NCBI GenBank assembly: GCA_964547995.1
Contig: CAZJRB010000002.1
Coordinates: forward strand, 81,339 to 145,338
Reading direction: 5' to 3'
DNA from: CAZJRB01 sp964547995
GTDB taxonomy: Bacteria; Planctomycetota; Planctomycetia; Pirellulales; Thermoguttaceae
Length of the DNA stretch: 64,000 nt
Part shown: piece by piece, positions 9,601-17,377 of the stretch
Numbering within the stretch: position 1 is the first letter of the stretch
How the letters are laid out: the number at the start of each line of letters is the position of its first letter
Notes under the pieces: model-generated
Database searches by the model: none
Seen by the model: only the letters and a program-made list of their open reading frames with translations
Told to the model about the DNA's origin: nothing
Program-made: the position numbers and the translations under genes

Positions 9601-9734
9601 ATCTCCTTGGCCAAGGTCTTCGGTGTCGATTCGTCAGCCGCTTTGGAATCGCCCAACAGCGCTGCACTCACGAGCAAAGCTGCGACAAACGCCCCTCGAC
9701 TCCAAATGCCGTTTCTTCGCATTTTCCTCATCAT
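6603..9734 (-). CDS. Exported methyltransferase-domain / PQQ-like beta-propeller fusion
   Basis: A 1043-residue protein with an N-terminal signal peptide (residues 1-32, ending 'GDSKAAD'). Residues about 38-160 are a class I SAM-methyltransferase fold with a well-kept motif I 'VVHLGCGDGKL', a D at the end of strand 2 ('HGLDAD') and 'VLRPGGVAYI'. From about 165 to the end are quinoprotein-like propeller blades ('LTAIDAATGEILRTYEG', 'FVCLDLKTGKELW', 'IYAYSLDPKTGKLL'), in effect two propellers separated near residue 690. The small domain order differs from the neighbour at 1265-4951, where the methyltransferase-like part is central. Related fusions are common in Planctomycetota, but their role is not known to me. 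A methyltransferase fold behind an export signal is unexpected. Confidence 0.82.
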   Translation of the reverse strand: MMRKMRRNGIWSRGAFVAALLVSAALLGDSKAADESTPKTLAKEILDATGVKGGLVVHLGCGDGKLTAALRANDRCLVHGLDADAKNVDKAREHIRSLGLYGDVSVEQHTGKQLPYAKNLVALVVSEDLGNVTMDEVLRVLRPGGVAYIKKDGKWSNTIKPRPGGIDEWTHFLHDTDGNAVAKDNVGPPRHAQWIERPIWSRHHDTVPSISALVSSNGRVFSIVDEAPAAIGGETPDAWFLIARDAFSGVLLWKRPMPDWGWKMWTGSWKARFNQPNHIPKRLVAVGDTVYVTLGFNAPLTAIDAATGEILRTYEGTEFTDEILYHDGTLVLSVNHAAQGPGTIEKKPPVHKSIVAIDAESGKQLWKTGDYVGTTTKTGPIERVTHLLLTLRGGRIFLLDRDTFVCLDLKTGKELWRSPRPENNRYTSRYEHLMSGMSTLVATDDVMLYCQLEPIQKRIGWGVIKSRVHAVSAATGEFLWDRVCGNWGHFTVPDLFVARGLVWVHDYKTVSIVGLDPKTGEQKRKISTEKAFTQGHHHRCYRNRATENAILTGRRGIEYIDLETGENILHHWARGACRFGVVPCNGLIYLTPHPCDCYIDAKLNGMFTLAPATEAERGGAAWSREPSTQESLEKGPAYGKTAAKGSADDADWPTFRHDPQRSGSTESAIPTKLAPIWEADLGGPVSAATVADGRIFVASVDAHQVHALDATRGKPIWTFTAGGRVDTPPTIHDGLALFGSADGWVYCLRAADGALVWRFRAAPEDRRIVAFGRVESAWPVHGSVLVVDGVAHCTAGRSSFLDGGIYAYSLDPKTGKLLSGKCICTPDPKTGEPPEQTDAKNMDGALSDVLVSDGRKVYMRQMKIADRDGDKSSGEWIRSTAGMLDDCWFNRTGWTLGKGASSQLLVFDDGAVCGIQAFKGRNRSGFFFPGQGYQLFANKRKLPRAKGSTGGWKTLVPIRAVAMVLAGKTLFVAGPPDTAGGEDPWAALEGRKEGALWAVSMADGKKLVEYPLDSPPVFNGIAAAGGRLYLSTKDGKILCYGGR

Positions 9735-9782
9735 AGTCTCATACCCTTCCGTTGCTTGGGCATCGCTTCGGCAATTGGGATC

Positions 9783-9867
9783 ATAAAGCCGCGACCGTTG
9801 GTCGCGCCCAGCGACGCCGGGGGCGGTTCTTGGTGACGCGGGTCGCGACCAACGGTCGCGGCTTTAT
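9783..9867. repeat. Palindromic intergenic repeat, inverted pair (family A)
   Basis: Arms 9783-9806 and 9844-9867 are exact reverse complements over 24 bases (outer ATAAAGCCGCGACC). The spacer is about 37 bases. It is located upstream of the propeller-methyltransferase gene and downstream of the next minus-strand gene. Confidence 0.88.
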
Positions 9868-9948
9868 AACACGTGGCATCCGTACGTGCCGAAGCCACTG
9901 TTGAGCAATCCCGCAGTCATCTACTCCCGTAATGTGTATCGCAGCATC

Positions 9949-11313
9949 TTAGATTCTCCACGGCCGGCGCGTCGCCCGCGACCGCAGGCGGTTGGCTTGT
10001 GGATCGCCGATGAACTCCTCCTTGGCCGGGTCCCACCGCAGCGCACGCCCGGTCCGGTGGGCGATGCAGCCCAAGAGGGAAACGGTGGTCGATCGGCATC
10101 CGATCGCCACGTCGCACGCCGGCCGCCCGCGCGTCTTGATGCACTGCAACCAGTTCTGGTGATGGTTGTTCACCGGACGCCTCGGCCCGGACTCTTCCGG
10201 AGACTGCTCGATGATCTCCTTCGGGAAGGATTTGAGATAACCCCGGCGGCCGACGTGGATCCAACCGTCCTCGCCCACGAACAGGGCCCCGAAGTTCTGG
10301 ACCCGCGTGCCCGCGTCCCATCCCTTGGGCACGAACTGCGTCTGCTTGTTCAGTTTCCAGTCGACTTGCAGGAGAACCCTGTTGGCGTACTTATAGGTGA
10401 GCACGGGAACCTGCCCCGTTTCGGGAGGGATGATCTCGACGGGTCCGCTTTCGTCCATGCCGAGTCCCCACTGGACGACGTCGAAGGCGTGTACGGCGTT
10501 GCTGGTCAGGTTGCCACCGCCGAAATCGGGACAGAAATGCCACGGCACGACGTGCGGCGGCTTGCCGTAGATGTGAAACCGGCCGTTGTAGGGCCGCCAT
10601 GGCGACGGACCGATCCACAGGTCCCAATCCAAGCCGTCGGGAACCGGCTGGGCGGGAAGATTCACGTCGTCGCACGTGCCGGGAAAACCTACGTAGACGT
10701 ACTTGACTTTTCCGATGGCGCCGCCCTGAACCAGCCGGCAGGCCTTGCGGAACTCGGGCGTGGACCGCTGCTGGAGGCCGGTCTGGAACACCCGGTCGTA
10801 GCGGCGGACGACGTCGACCATGACACGCCCTTCGCGGATGGTCAGCGACATGGGCTTTTCGCAGTAGATGTCCTTGCCCGCCTTGGCCGCCAGGACGGCT
10901 GCCGGTATGTGCCAGCGGTCGCCGGTGGCGATCACCACCGCGTCGATGTCGCGTCGGGCCACCAGTTCGCGGAGATCGTTGTAGGCTTCGCAGCCTTGGA
11001 ACTTGCCGCCGGGCCGCAACGCGGCGTATGCCTTCTCGACAACCTTCTTGGCGTTTTCGCGGCGCCACCGGTCGACGTCGCATGTGGCAACGACTTGTGC
11101 TTCCGGATATTGGAGGAAGCAATGTACGTGGCCCTGGCCCATGGCGCCGATGCCAATGAAGCCGAGCGTAATCCGGTTGCTCGGCTCGGCGGCGTCATCT
11201 TTGCCCAGGACGGCGGACGGAACGAGGTAAGGCGCCGCCATCATCCCGCCCGCCGCGGCGGCGCGCCGCAGGAACTGCCGGCGGCTCGAACGAATCTGCT
11301 GGTTGCACTTCAT
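9949..11313 (-). CDS. Tat-exported Gfo/Idh/MocA family oxidoreductase
   Basis: A 454-residue second member of the family. The Tat leader is 'SSRRQFLRRAAAAGG' with the twin arginines near residues 10-11, a hydrophobic stretch, and probable cleavage before 'KDDAAEPS'. Rossmann motif 'GFIGIGAMGQGH'; family motif 'YCEKPMSLT'; the 'PWHFCPDFGGGNLTSNAVHAFD' type region belongs to the C-terminal fold. Last gene (5'-most) of the minus-strand cluster 1.2-11.3 kb. It is less than 45% similar by eye to the protein at 5048-6340, so not a recent duplicate. Sugar or inositol oxidoreductase chemistry is inferred. Confidence 0.88.
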   Translation of the reverse strand: MKCNQQIRSSRRQFLRRAAAAGGMMAAPYLVPSAVLGKDDAAEPSNRITLGFIGIGAMGQGHVHCFLQYPEAQVVATCDVDRWRRENAKKVVEKAYAALRPGGKFQGCEAYNDLRELVARRDIDAVVIATGDRWHIPAAVLAAKAGKDIYCEKPMSLTIREGRVMVDVVRRYDRVFQTGLQQRSTPEFRKACRLVQGGAIGKVKYVYVGFPGTCDDVNLPAQPVPDGLDWDLWIGPSPWRPYNGRFHIYGKPPHVVPWHFCPDFGGGNLTSNAVHAFDVVQWGLGMDESGPVEIIPPETGQVPVLTYKYANRVLLQVDWKLNKQTQFVPKGWDAGTRVQNFGALFVGEDGWIHVGRRGYLKSFPKEIIEQSPEESGPRRPVNNHHQNWLQCIKTRGRPACDVAIGCRSTTVSLLGCIAHRTGRALRWDPAKEEFIGDPQANRLRSRATRRPWRI

Positions 11314-11441
11314 CGGTCACCTCCATACGTAGTCACAGTAGCGTAATTGCCGCAGTTGTGCAAGGAACGCTATTCCGGGGGGTGTTGCTCGCGTCCGTGG
11401 CATGATAAAATGTTTCTTGCTAACGGCCTGCGAGGTGCCCT

Positions 11442-13337
11442 ATGTCGGAAGAAGTGCAACGTATTCTCGCCGAACGGAAACGGGCCGAGGAGGTCCTCGC
11501 GTCGGAGGCGAAGTGGCGTTCTCTGGTGGAGAACGCCCCTGACGTAATCATGACCGTGGCCCATGACGGGACAATTCTCTTCATCAATCACACCGTCCCG
11601 GGAATTCAGCCGGGGGAAACCGTCGGAAGAAGCGTCTACGAGTTCCTGCCCGAGGAGTACCACGCAGTTGTCCGAGAACGCATCGAACAAGTGTTTGCAA
11701 CAGGGGAAGCCGCCCGTTACGACACCAGATCCGTGGAAGCCTACGGTTCTCGATGGTACACGAGCCGGGTAGGACCGGTCATGCAAGAAGGTCAGGTCGT
11801 CGCCGTGACCCTCATCGCCACGGACATCACCGAACACAAACGGCTCGAAGAGGCCCTGCTGGTATCGGAAGAGAACTGGCGTTCTTTAGTAGAGAACGCC
11901 CCGGATACCATTTTGAGTGTAGATCGTCGTGGAACGATTCTTTTCATCAACCGCACCGTTCTTGGAAACATACTCGATGAGGTTATCGGAAGATCCATCT
12001 ACGAGTTCGTACCTGAAGAGTATCATGATACTGCCAGGGAAAAGCTTGAACAGGTCTTTGAAACAGGGGAGGCTACAAGCTATGACATCAAGACATCGGA
12101 GGCCTTTGGCTCTTTGTGGTACACGACCCGAATCTGGCCCACGAAGCAAGAAGGGCGGGTCGTCAGTGCCACCATCCTCGCTTCAGATATCACCGAACAT
12201 AAGGAAATGGAAGAGGCCTTGCGGGAAGCCCGCGATGAACTCGAACAACGCGTGGTCGAACGTACTGCCGAACTGGCACAGGAAGTCGAGGACCGCAAGC
12301 GGGCAGAAGAACAACTCGCCGTCTTCCAGAGATTCGTTGAGGCGTCCGGGCAGGGGTTCGGCATGACAGACCTTGATGGCCGCATTATCTACGGGAATCC
12401 AACCATCATGCGTCTTGTCGGCACAAATAGCGTTGAAGATGCCATCGGCAAGAATCTTACGTCTTACCATCCCGAAGAAGAGCGGCAGAAAATAGAAGAA
12501 GAAGTGATGGCCACCGTCAGAGCGGATGGGCAATGGGTGGGCGAATTGACGCTCAAGACAAGCGAAGGGAAGTTGACGCCGGTCATCGCAAACTATTACC
12601 TGATCCGGGACAGCAAGGGCAATCCTTCTCGCGTTGCCGCCGTGGTCACCGACATTACCGCCCGAAAACAGGCCGAGGAAGCTTTGCAAAAGGAACAACG
12701 GGTACTCCGCCAATTACTCAACGCACACGACCGGGACCGGCAATTGACGGCCTACGAAATCCACGACGGTCTGGCCCAGGCGTTGGCGGGGGCGCATATG
12801 CAGTTTGAAGCTGCCGAGCAACTGAGAGATCACGACGCTGAGAAAACGTCGGATCTGTTTCAGACGGGCATGGCACTGTTGGTCGATGGCATCTCCGAAG
12901 CACGCCAGTTGATCAGCGGACTCCGCCCGCCCATTCTTGACGAATCGGGCATTGTGGCGGCTATTAAACATCTTGTTTATGACAGCCGGGCGGAAGGAAC
13001 GATGGAGATCGAGTTTCTCGGTGATCTCGAATCCGACAGGCTGGAACCCCTTTTGGAAAACACCGTCTTTCGCATCGTCCAGGAAGGCCTGGCAAATGCC
13101 CGGCGGCACAGCCGAAGCGATAAAGTCCGGCTCGAACTTGTCCAGCCGGGCAATCTTGTTCGGATCGAAGTCCGCGATTGGGGAATCGGGTTTGATCCCG
13201 ACAACATCGCAGACGGCTGTTTCGGCCTGAGGGGCATCCAGGAACGGGCGAGATTGTTCGGGGGTCGGGCAACCGTTGAGAGCGCGCCCGGGGAAGGAAC
13301 CCGAATCGTTGTGGAACTGCCGGTGGTCCAAGATTGA
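11442..13337 (+). CDS. Three-PAS sensor histidine kinase, NarL/LuxR (HisKA_3) type
   Basis: A 631-residue soluble kinase: PAS1 about 18-135, PAS2 about 145-262 (both contain 'WRSLVENAPD' and 'GTILFINxT', a recent internal duplication), coiled coil about 262-292, PAS3 about 293-410, dimerisation/phosphoacceptor domain with 'YEIHDGLAQ' (phosphorylatable His at about 441), and an HATPase with N box 'IVQEGLANARRHS', G1 'DWGIGFD' and G2 'GLRGIQERARLFGG'. No membrane segment, so it senses a cytoplasmic signal through PAS ligands. Its partner would be a NarL-type regulator, and none lies adjacent; the response regulator at 29049 has no DNA-binding domain. The ATG at 11442 is directly preceded by AT-rich promoter-like sequence. 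Confidence 0.92.
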   Translation: MSEEVQRILAERKRAEEVLASEAKWRSLVENAPDVIMTVAHDGTILFINHTVPGIQPGETVGRSVYEFLPEEYHAVVRERIEQVFATGEAARYDTRSVEAYGSRWYTSRVGPVMQEGQVVAVTLIATDITEHKRLEEALLVSEENWRSLVENAPDTILSVDRRGTILFINRTVLGNILDEVIGRSIYEFVPEEYHDTAREKLEQVFETGEATSYDIKTSEAFGSLWYTTRIWPTKQEGRVVSATILASDITEHKEMEEALREARDELEQRVVERTAELAQEVEDRKRAEEQLAVFQRFVEASGQGFGMTDLDGRIIYGNPTIMRLVGTNSVEDAIGKNLTSYHPEEERQKIEEEVMATVRADGQWVGELTLKTSEGKLTPVIANYYLIRDSKGNPSRVAAVVTDITARKQAEEALQKEQRVLRQLLNAHDRDRQLTAYEIHDGLAQALAGAHMQFEAAEQLRDHDAEKTSDLFQTGMALLVDGISEARQLISGLRPPILDESGIVAAIKHLVYDSRAEGTMEIEFLGDLESDRLEPLLENTVFRIVQEGLANARRHSRSDKVRLELVQPGNLVRIEVRDWGIGFDPDNIADGCFGLRGIQERARLFGGRATVESAPGEGTRIVVELPVVQD

Positions 13338-13460
13338 TTCCCCGGGTTCAGCGGCGTTTCTTGGGGCCAAATGCGTCCATATCCCCGTCGTTTCCGGGCC
13401 GTTTTCAGGCAAAAAGCCCTCGGCGCCCTTTGGGGACTGGCGTGATATTTGCAGGTTGGA

Positions 13461-13466
13461 TATAAT
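13461..13466 (+). promoter_or_regulatory. Candidate -10 box upstream of argC
   Basis: A perfect TATAAT 44 bases before the argC ATG. No convincing -35 box at the right spacing is visible, so the call rests on the -10 alone. Confidence 0.35.
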
Positions 13467-13510
13467 ACTCGATTCTCTGGTTTCTGGGGTATCGCAGGAG
13501 AATCGACAGT

Positions 13511-14521
13511 ATGACGACGAAGATTGCCGTTCTCGGAGCCGCGGGCTATACGGCCCTGGAGTTGATCAAGATATTGCTGCGTCATCCCGAGGTGGAGATC
13601 GTTGCGGTGACGGACCTTCACGAAGGCCGGCCCCACGTGGCGATGATTCACCCATCGCTGGCCGCGCGGTTGGACCTTTGTGTGGAGAAGTTGAGCCCGG
13701 CCGAGGTTGCCGCCCGGGCTGACTGTGTTTTCGCATGCCTTCCCCATGGAGTAAGCGCGTCGATGGTTCCACATCTGCTGGACGGCGGGGCGCGGGTAGT
13801 TGATTTCAGTGCCGACTACCGGCTGAACGACCCGGAGGTGTTTGCGGAGTGGTACAACCAGAAGCACGCCGACCCGGACCGGTTGGGGAAGATTCCGTAC
13901 GGGTTGCCCGAGTTGTTCCGGGAACAGATTCGGGACGCTGCCCTGGTGGCGAATCCGGGTTGTTTTCCGACGTCGGCGGTTTTGCCGCTGGTTCCGCTGC
14001 TGAAAGCCGGGCTGATCGATTCCCGCGGCATTGTTGTTGACGCGAAGACGGGTGTCTCCGGAGCGGGCCGGACGCCCAAGCTGACCACGCACTACCCCGA
14101 GTGCAACGAAAGCATGGCTGCCTATAATCTGGGCCGCCACCGCCATACGCCGGAGATCGACCAGATCCTCAGCACAACGACGGGTAAGAGCGTCGAGGTT
14201 GTCTTTTCGCCGCATTTGATACCCATGGACCGCGGGATTCTAACGACGACGTATTCGCAGCCGGCCGGCGACGTGAATGAGGAAAAGCTGTTGCAGACCT
14301 TGCGAGATTTCTATGCCGGCGAGCCGTTCGTCCGCGTGGTTGATCACCTGCCGGGGACGAAGGACGCGGCCTTCACCAACTTCTGCGATATCACTGCTCG
14401 AGTAGTGCGCAACCGCGTGCTCACCGTCAGTTGCGTGGACAATCTGATCAAGGGGGCGTCCGGGGCTGCGGTGCAAAATTTCAATCTGATGTTCGGGTAT
14501 GAGGAGACAACGGCGCTGTGA
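13511..14521 (+). CDS. argC: N-acetyl-gamma-glutamyl-phosphate reductase
   Basis: 336 residues, the usual length for ArgC. It reduces N-acetylglutamyl-5-phosphate to the semialdehyde in arginine biosynthesis (cytoplasm). Visible are the NADP motif 'VLGAAGYTALEL' (residues 7-18), the catalytic cysteine C151 in 'NPGCFPTS', and the conserved 'GVSGAGR' and 'RHRHTPEI' segments. It is followed after about 170 bases by argJ on the same strand, a classical pairing, and likely begins the operon argC-argJ-channel. Confidence 0.97.
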   Translation: MTTKIAVLGAAGYTALELIKILLRHPEVEIVAVTDLHEGRPHVAMIHPSLAARLDLCVEKLSPAEVAARADCVFACLPHGVSASMVPHLLDGGARVVDFSADYRLNDPEVFAEWYNQKHADPDRLGKIPYGLPELFREQIRDAALVANPGCFPTSAVLPLVPLLKAGLIDSRGIVVDAKTGVSGAGRTPKLTTHYPECNESMAAYNLGRHRHTPEIDQILSTTTGKSVEVVFSPHLIPMDRGILTTTYSQPAGDVNEEKLLQTLRDFYAGEPFVRVVDHLPGTKDAAFTNFCDITARVVRNRVLTVSCVDNLIKGASGAAVQNFNLMFGYEETTAL

Positions 14522-14675
14522 GTTGAGAGTTGAGGATCGAGCGCCGGCAACAGTAAGGAGCGACTGAGGGACAAGTTCAAGAAAAGTAGCAGGCACACTC
14601 CGTGTGCCGTCCGCGGTGTTGCTAAGGCCCCGCGCCCTCCGCGCTCCAGTTCGGACTCTCAACTCTCGACTCGTT
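14521..14675. repeat. Intergenic repeats between argC and argJ (families C and H)
   Basis: Starts with 'GTTGAGAGTTGAGG' and ends with the inverted form 'GGACTCTCAACTCTCGACTC' (14656-14675), so the family C units face each other. Between them is a perfect hairpin GGCACAC-TCC-GTGTGCC (14592-14608) preceded by 'AAAGTAGCA', matched by a related unit at 37288-37319. A good ribosome binding site (AAGGAGG) follows for argJ. Confidence 0.7.
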
Positions 14676-14692
14676 AAGGAGGTTGCAACGAC

Positions 14693-15886
14693 ATGTCGAT
14701 TGCCGTCCCCAAGGGGTTCTTACTGGCCGGTGTCCATTGCCGGATCAAGGCCGATCCGCGGAAACCGGACCTTGCGTTGATTATGTCGGAAGTGCCGGCC
14801 ACGGCAGCCGGCGTCTATACGCAAAACGTGGTCCACGGCGCCCCGATTGCACTGAATCGCCAACGAACGCCGAGCGATCGGATCTGTGCAGTGGTGATCA
14901 ACTCGGGCAACGCGAACGCCTGCACCGGTGAACGGGGTAGGGAGGATGCCCGCAGGGAGGCGGCCTTCGCGGCGGCCGCCTGCGGCGGTAAAGAAGACGA
15001 GGCCCTGGTGCTGTCAACCGGCGTGATCGGCGAATTCCTGCCCATGGACAAGATTGAACAGGGCATTAGCGCGGCGGCCGTCAAGCTCGGCAGAAACGAT
15101 GCCTCGCTGGAATCGGCCGCCCGCGGCATGATGACGACGGATACGGCGCCGAAACTCGCCGGGCGCACCGTGAAGCTTGCCGATCGCGAAATCCAGATCA
15201 CCGGCTTGGCCAAGGGGGCTGCCATGATCGGGCCGAATATGGCAACGATGCTTGCAGTGATCCTGACGGATGCCCCGCTTGTGCCTGATGTCGCTCAGAA
15301 AGTGCTGTTTGTGGCGGTCGACAACAGTTTCAATTGCATCAGCGTCGAGGGGCACATGAGCACGAGCGATTCGGTGTTGTTTCTGGCCAATGGCCGGGCG
15401 GGGGGCGATCCGCCGGTCGGCGACGAGCTGGCTGCCTTCCAAGAGGCCCTCGACGAGGTCTGCGTAGAGTTGGCCAAGATGATTGTCGCCGATGGGGAAG
15501 GGACAACGCATCGGATCGCACTCGAGGTGACCGGCTGCGCCGACCGCGAAAGTGCCCGAAAAATCGCCAGGACCGTTGCCAACAGCGCATTGGTCAAAAC
15601 GGCCGTGGCCGGCGCCGACCCGAACTGGGGACGGATTGTTTCGGCGGCCGGCTACGCCGACGTGTCTTTTGATCCGGCCGGGGTCTGCCTGGCTGTAAAT
15701 GATACGGTACTTTATAGGGACGGGGTTCCCGTTGATTTCGACGCGGATTCCGTTTCGCACTCGATGCGTGGCGGGCGCGACGTGCTGATCCGGCTCGAAC
15801 TGGCCGAAGGCGACGCGGCCGTGCGATTTTGGACTACCGACCTGACCGCTGAATACGTCCGGCTGAACGCCGATTACCACACATGA
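14693..15886 (+). CDS. argJ: Bifunctional glutamate N-acetyltransferase / ornithine acetyltransferase
   Basis: 397 residues. ArgJ recycles the acetyl group between N-acetylornithine and glutamate, and bifunctional forms also use acetyl-CoA. The autocleavage site is intact: 'GPNMATMLAV' with nucleophilic T185, which separates the alpha and beta chains; also 'NANACTG' and the C-terminal 'ADPNWGRIVSAAGY'. Start ATG follows AAGGAGG by 10 bases. The stop overlaps the next gene's ATG by four bases (ATGA), which implies translational coupling with the potassium channel gene. Confidence 0.97.
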   Translation: MSIAVPKGFLLAGVHCRIKADPRKPDLALIMSEVPATAAGVYTQNVVHGAPIALNRQRTPSDRICAVVINSGNANACTGERGREDARREAAFAAAACGGKEDEALVLSTGVIGEFLPMDKIEQGISAAAVKLGRNDASLESAARGMMTTDTAPKLAGRTVKLADREIQITGLAKGAAMIGPNMATMLAVILTDAPLVPDVAQKVLFVAVDNSFNCISVEGHMSTSDSVLFLANGRAGGDPPVGDELAAFQEALDEVCVELAKMIVADGEGTTHRIALEVTGCADRESARKIARTVANSALVKTAVAGADPNWGRIVSAAGYADVSFDPAGVCLAVNDTVLYRDGVPVDFDADSVSHSMRGGRDVLIRLELAEGDAAVRFWTTDLTAEYVRLNADYHT

Positions 15887-16887
15887 CACCGATCCCGTTG
15901 AAACGCCTGCGCACCGGATTGACGATCCTGGGGATCATTACGGTGGTCGGCGTGGTCGGGTACATGGCGGCCGGATGGAACATCCTCGATGCCGTCTACA
16001 TGGTCGCGACGGTCCTTTCAACGGTCGGGCTGGCAGAAGTCCGCGAGTTGGACTCGTGGCAATTGAAGGTCTTTACCACCCTGTTGATGATCTTCGGGGT
16101 GGCCACCGTCTTCTATATTGTGGGAGGGTTGCTGCAAATGATGTTCGAAGGGGAGATCAACAAGGCCGTCGGGATGCGGCGGGCGACCCGGGAAATCGAG
16201 CTTCTCAGGGACCATGTTATCATCTGCGGTTTCGGCCGCATGGGCGAGATCCTCGCCGAACAACTCCACCGGGAGAATAAATCGTTTGTCATTATTGACA
16301 GGGACCCGGAGCGCGTGGACGAGGCACTTTCGCTGAAGTACCTTGCGCTGAACGACAACTCTGCGGAAGAGGGCGCCCTGGTGCGTGCCCGCATCACGCT
16401 GGCAAAAACGCTGGTGACGACGCTGCCGGACGACGCCGACAATGTCTTCATCACCTTGACGGCGCGGAACCTCAATCGGGACATCATGATTATCGCCCGC
16501 GGTGAATTTCAAACGACCGAGAAGAAACTGATGCAGGCGGGGGCCGACCGGGTCGTTCTGCCGGCTGCCACCGGTGCGCTGCGGATGGCTACCCTGATCA
16601 CGCGTCCCTCGACCGTCGAGCTGATCGAGGTCGTCAGCGGTCGCCAGATTTCCGAGGTCGAGGTCGACGAGGTTACGATCGGCGAGAGCGGCCCGATGGT
16701 CGGCCTGACCGTCCGCGAGTCGCAAATCCGGACCCACTACGGCCTGCTGATCGTGGCGATCCGCCAACCCGACGGCGCCATCGAGTTCAACCCCGGCCCG
16801 GAGACCGTCGTTCAAACCGGCGGCAGCGTCATTGCCATGGGGCGCCGCGAGGACCTCGATCGTCTCCGCGCGGAACACGAAACATAA
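15883..16887 (+). CDS. Two-TM potassium channel with RCK (TrkA-N/TrkA-C) domains
   Basis: 334 residues. TM1 about 12-30, pore helix plus filter about 35-52, TM2 about 62-85, then RCK_N with Rossmann motif 'ICGFGRMGE' (G116, G118, G121) and 'IIDRDPERV', and a TrkA-C domain about 250-330. The architecture is that of MthK/Kch-type channels gated by ligand on a cytoplasmic ring. The filter reads 'TVGLAE' (T47-G49) instead of TVGYGD or TVGFGD, so selectivity may differ. Coupled by ATGA overlap to argJ, an odd partner with no obvious metabolic link. Confidence 0.9.
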   Translation: MTPIPLKRLRTGLTILGIITVVGVVGYMAAGWNILDAVYMVATVLSTVGLAEVRELDSWQLKVFTTLLMIFGVATVFYIVGGLLQMMFEGEINKAVGMRRATREIELLRDHVIICGFGRMGEILAEQLHRENKSFVIIDRDPERVDEALSLKYLALNDNSAEEGALVRARITLAKTLVTTLPDDADNVFITLTARNLNRDIMIIARGEFQTTEKKLMQAGADRVVLPAATGALRMATLITRPSTVELIEVVSGRQISEVEVDEVTIGESGPMVGLTVRESQIRTHYGLLIVAIRQPDGAIEFNPGPETVVQTGGSVIAMGRREDLDRLRAEHET

Positions 16888-16920
16888 CCGGCCCGAAACG
16901 AGTCATTTGCACCGATTGTC

Positions 16921-17190
16921 ATGAAGAACGAAGAAGACACTTCCTCGGGGCGTTTGCCCGACTGGCTAAAGAGGTTCCTGATTGCGCTTGCGAGGAAGGC
17001 GGCAGGCGCCTTGTTGCTGCTGATTGCGCTGTGGTGCGCCGTGATGTTTTTCTACAAGCCGTGGAGGCACCTTATGATCGTCAGGCTGCTTTTCCTGGCC
17101 GCCGCCGCCGCGTTTGCCATGCCCGGATTCAACCTGTTTGCCGCAAAGAGGGACGAGGACGATCCGGAGAAGCAGGGGTCGCAGGCTTAA
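16921..17190 (+). CDS. Small membrane protein, unknown
   Basis: 89 residues with two hydrophobic segments (about 22-45 and 50-70) flanked by charged ends, the C-terminus acidic ('KRDEDDPEKQ'). It begins 34 bases after the channel gene in the same direction, so it may be an accessory subunit, which is inference from position only. I recognise no family. Confidence 0.6.
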   Translation: MKNEEDTSSGRLPDWLKRFLIALARKAAGALLLLIALWCAVMFFYKPWRHLMIVRLLFLAAAAAFAMPGFNLFAAKRDEDDPEKQGSQA

Positions 17191-17377
17191 CCGTCCCCGC
17201 CCCCACTCGGTCAACGGCGCGTCCAAACGCCCGGCCAAGGTCGCCGGAAGGTCCCTCAGCGGTCCCGGGCTTGCATCCCTGCCACAAATCATCATACTGA
17301 TACCCACCTGTTTGGACGGCCAATTTCCGTCGTGCAAACCCCAATCCCGCCCACCCAGACCGGCAAAGGACTTCTTC

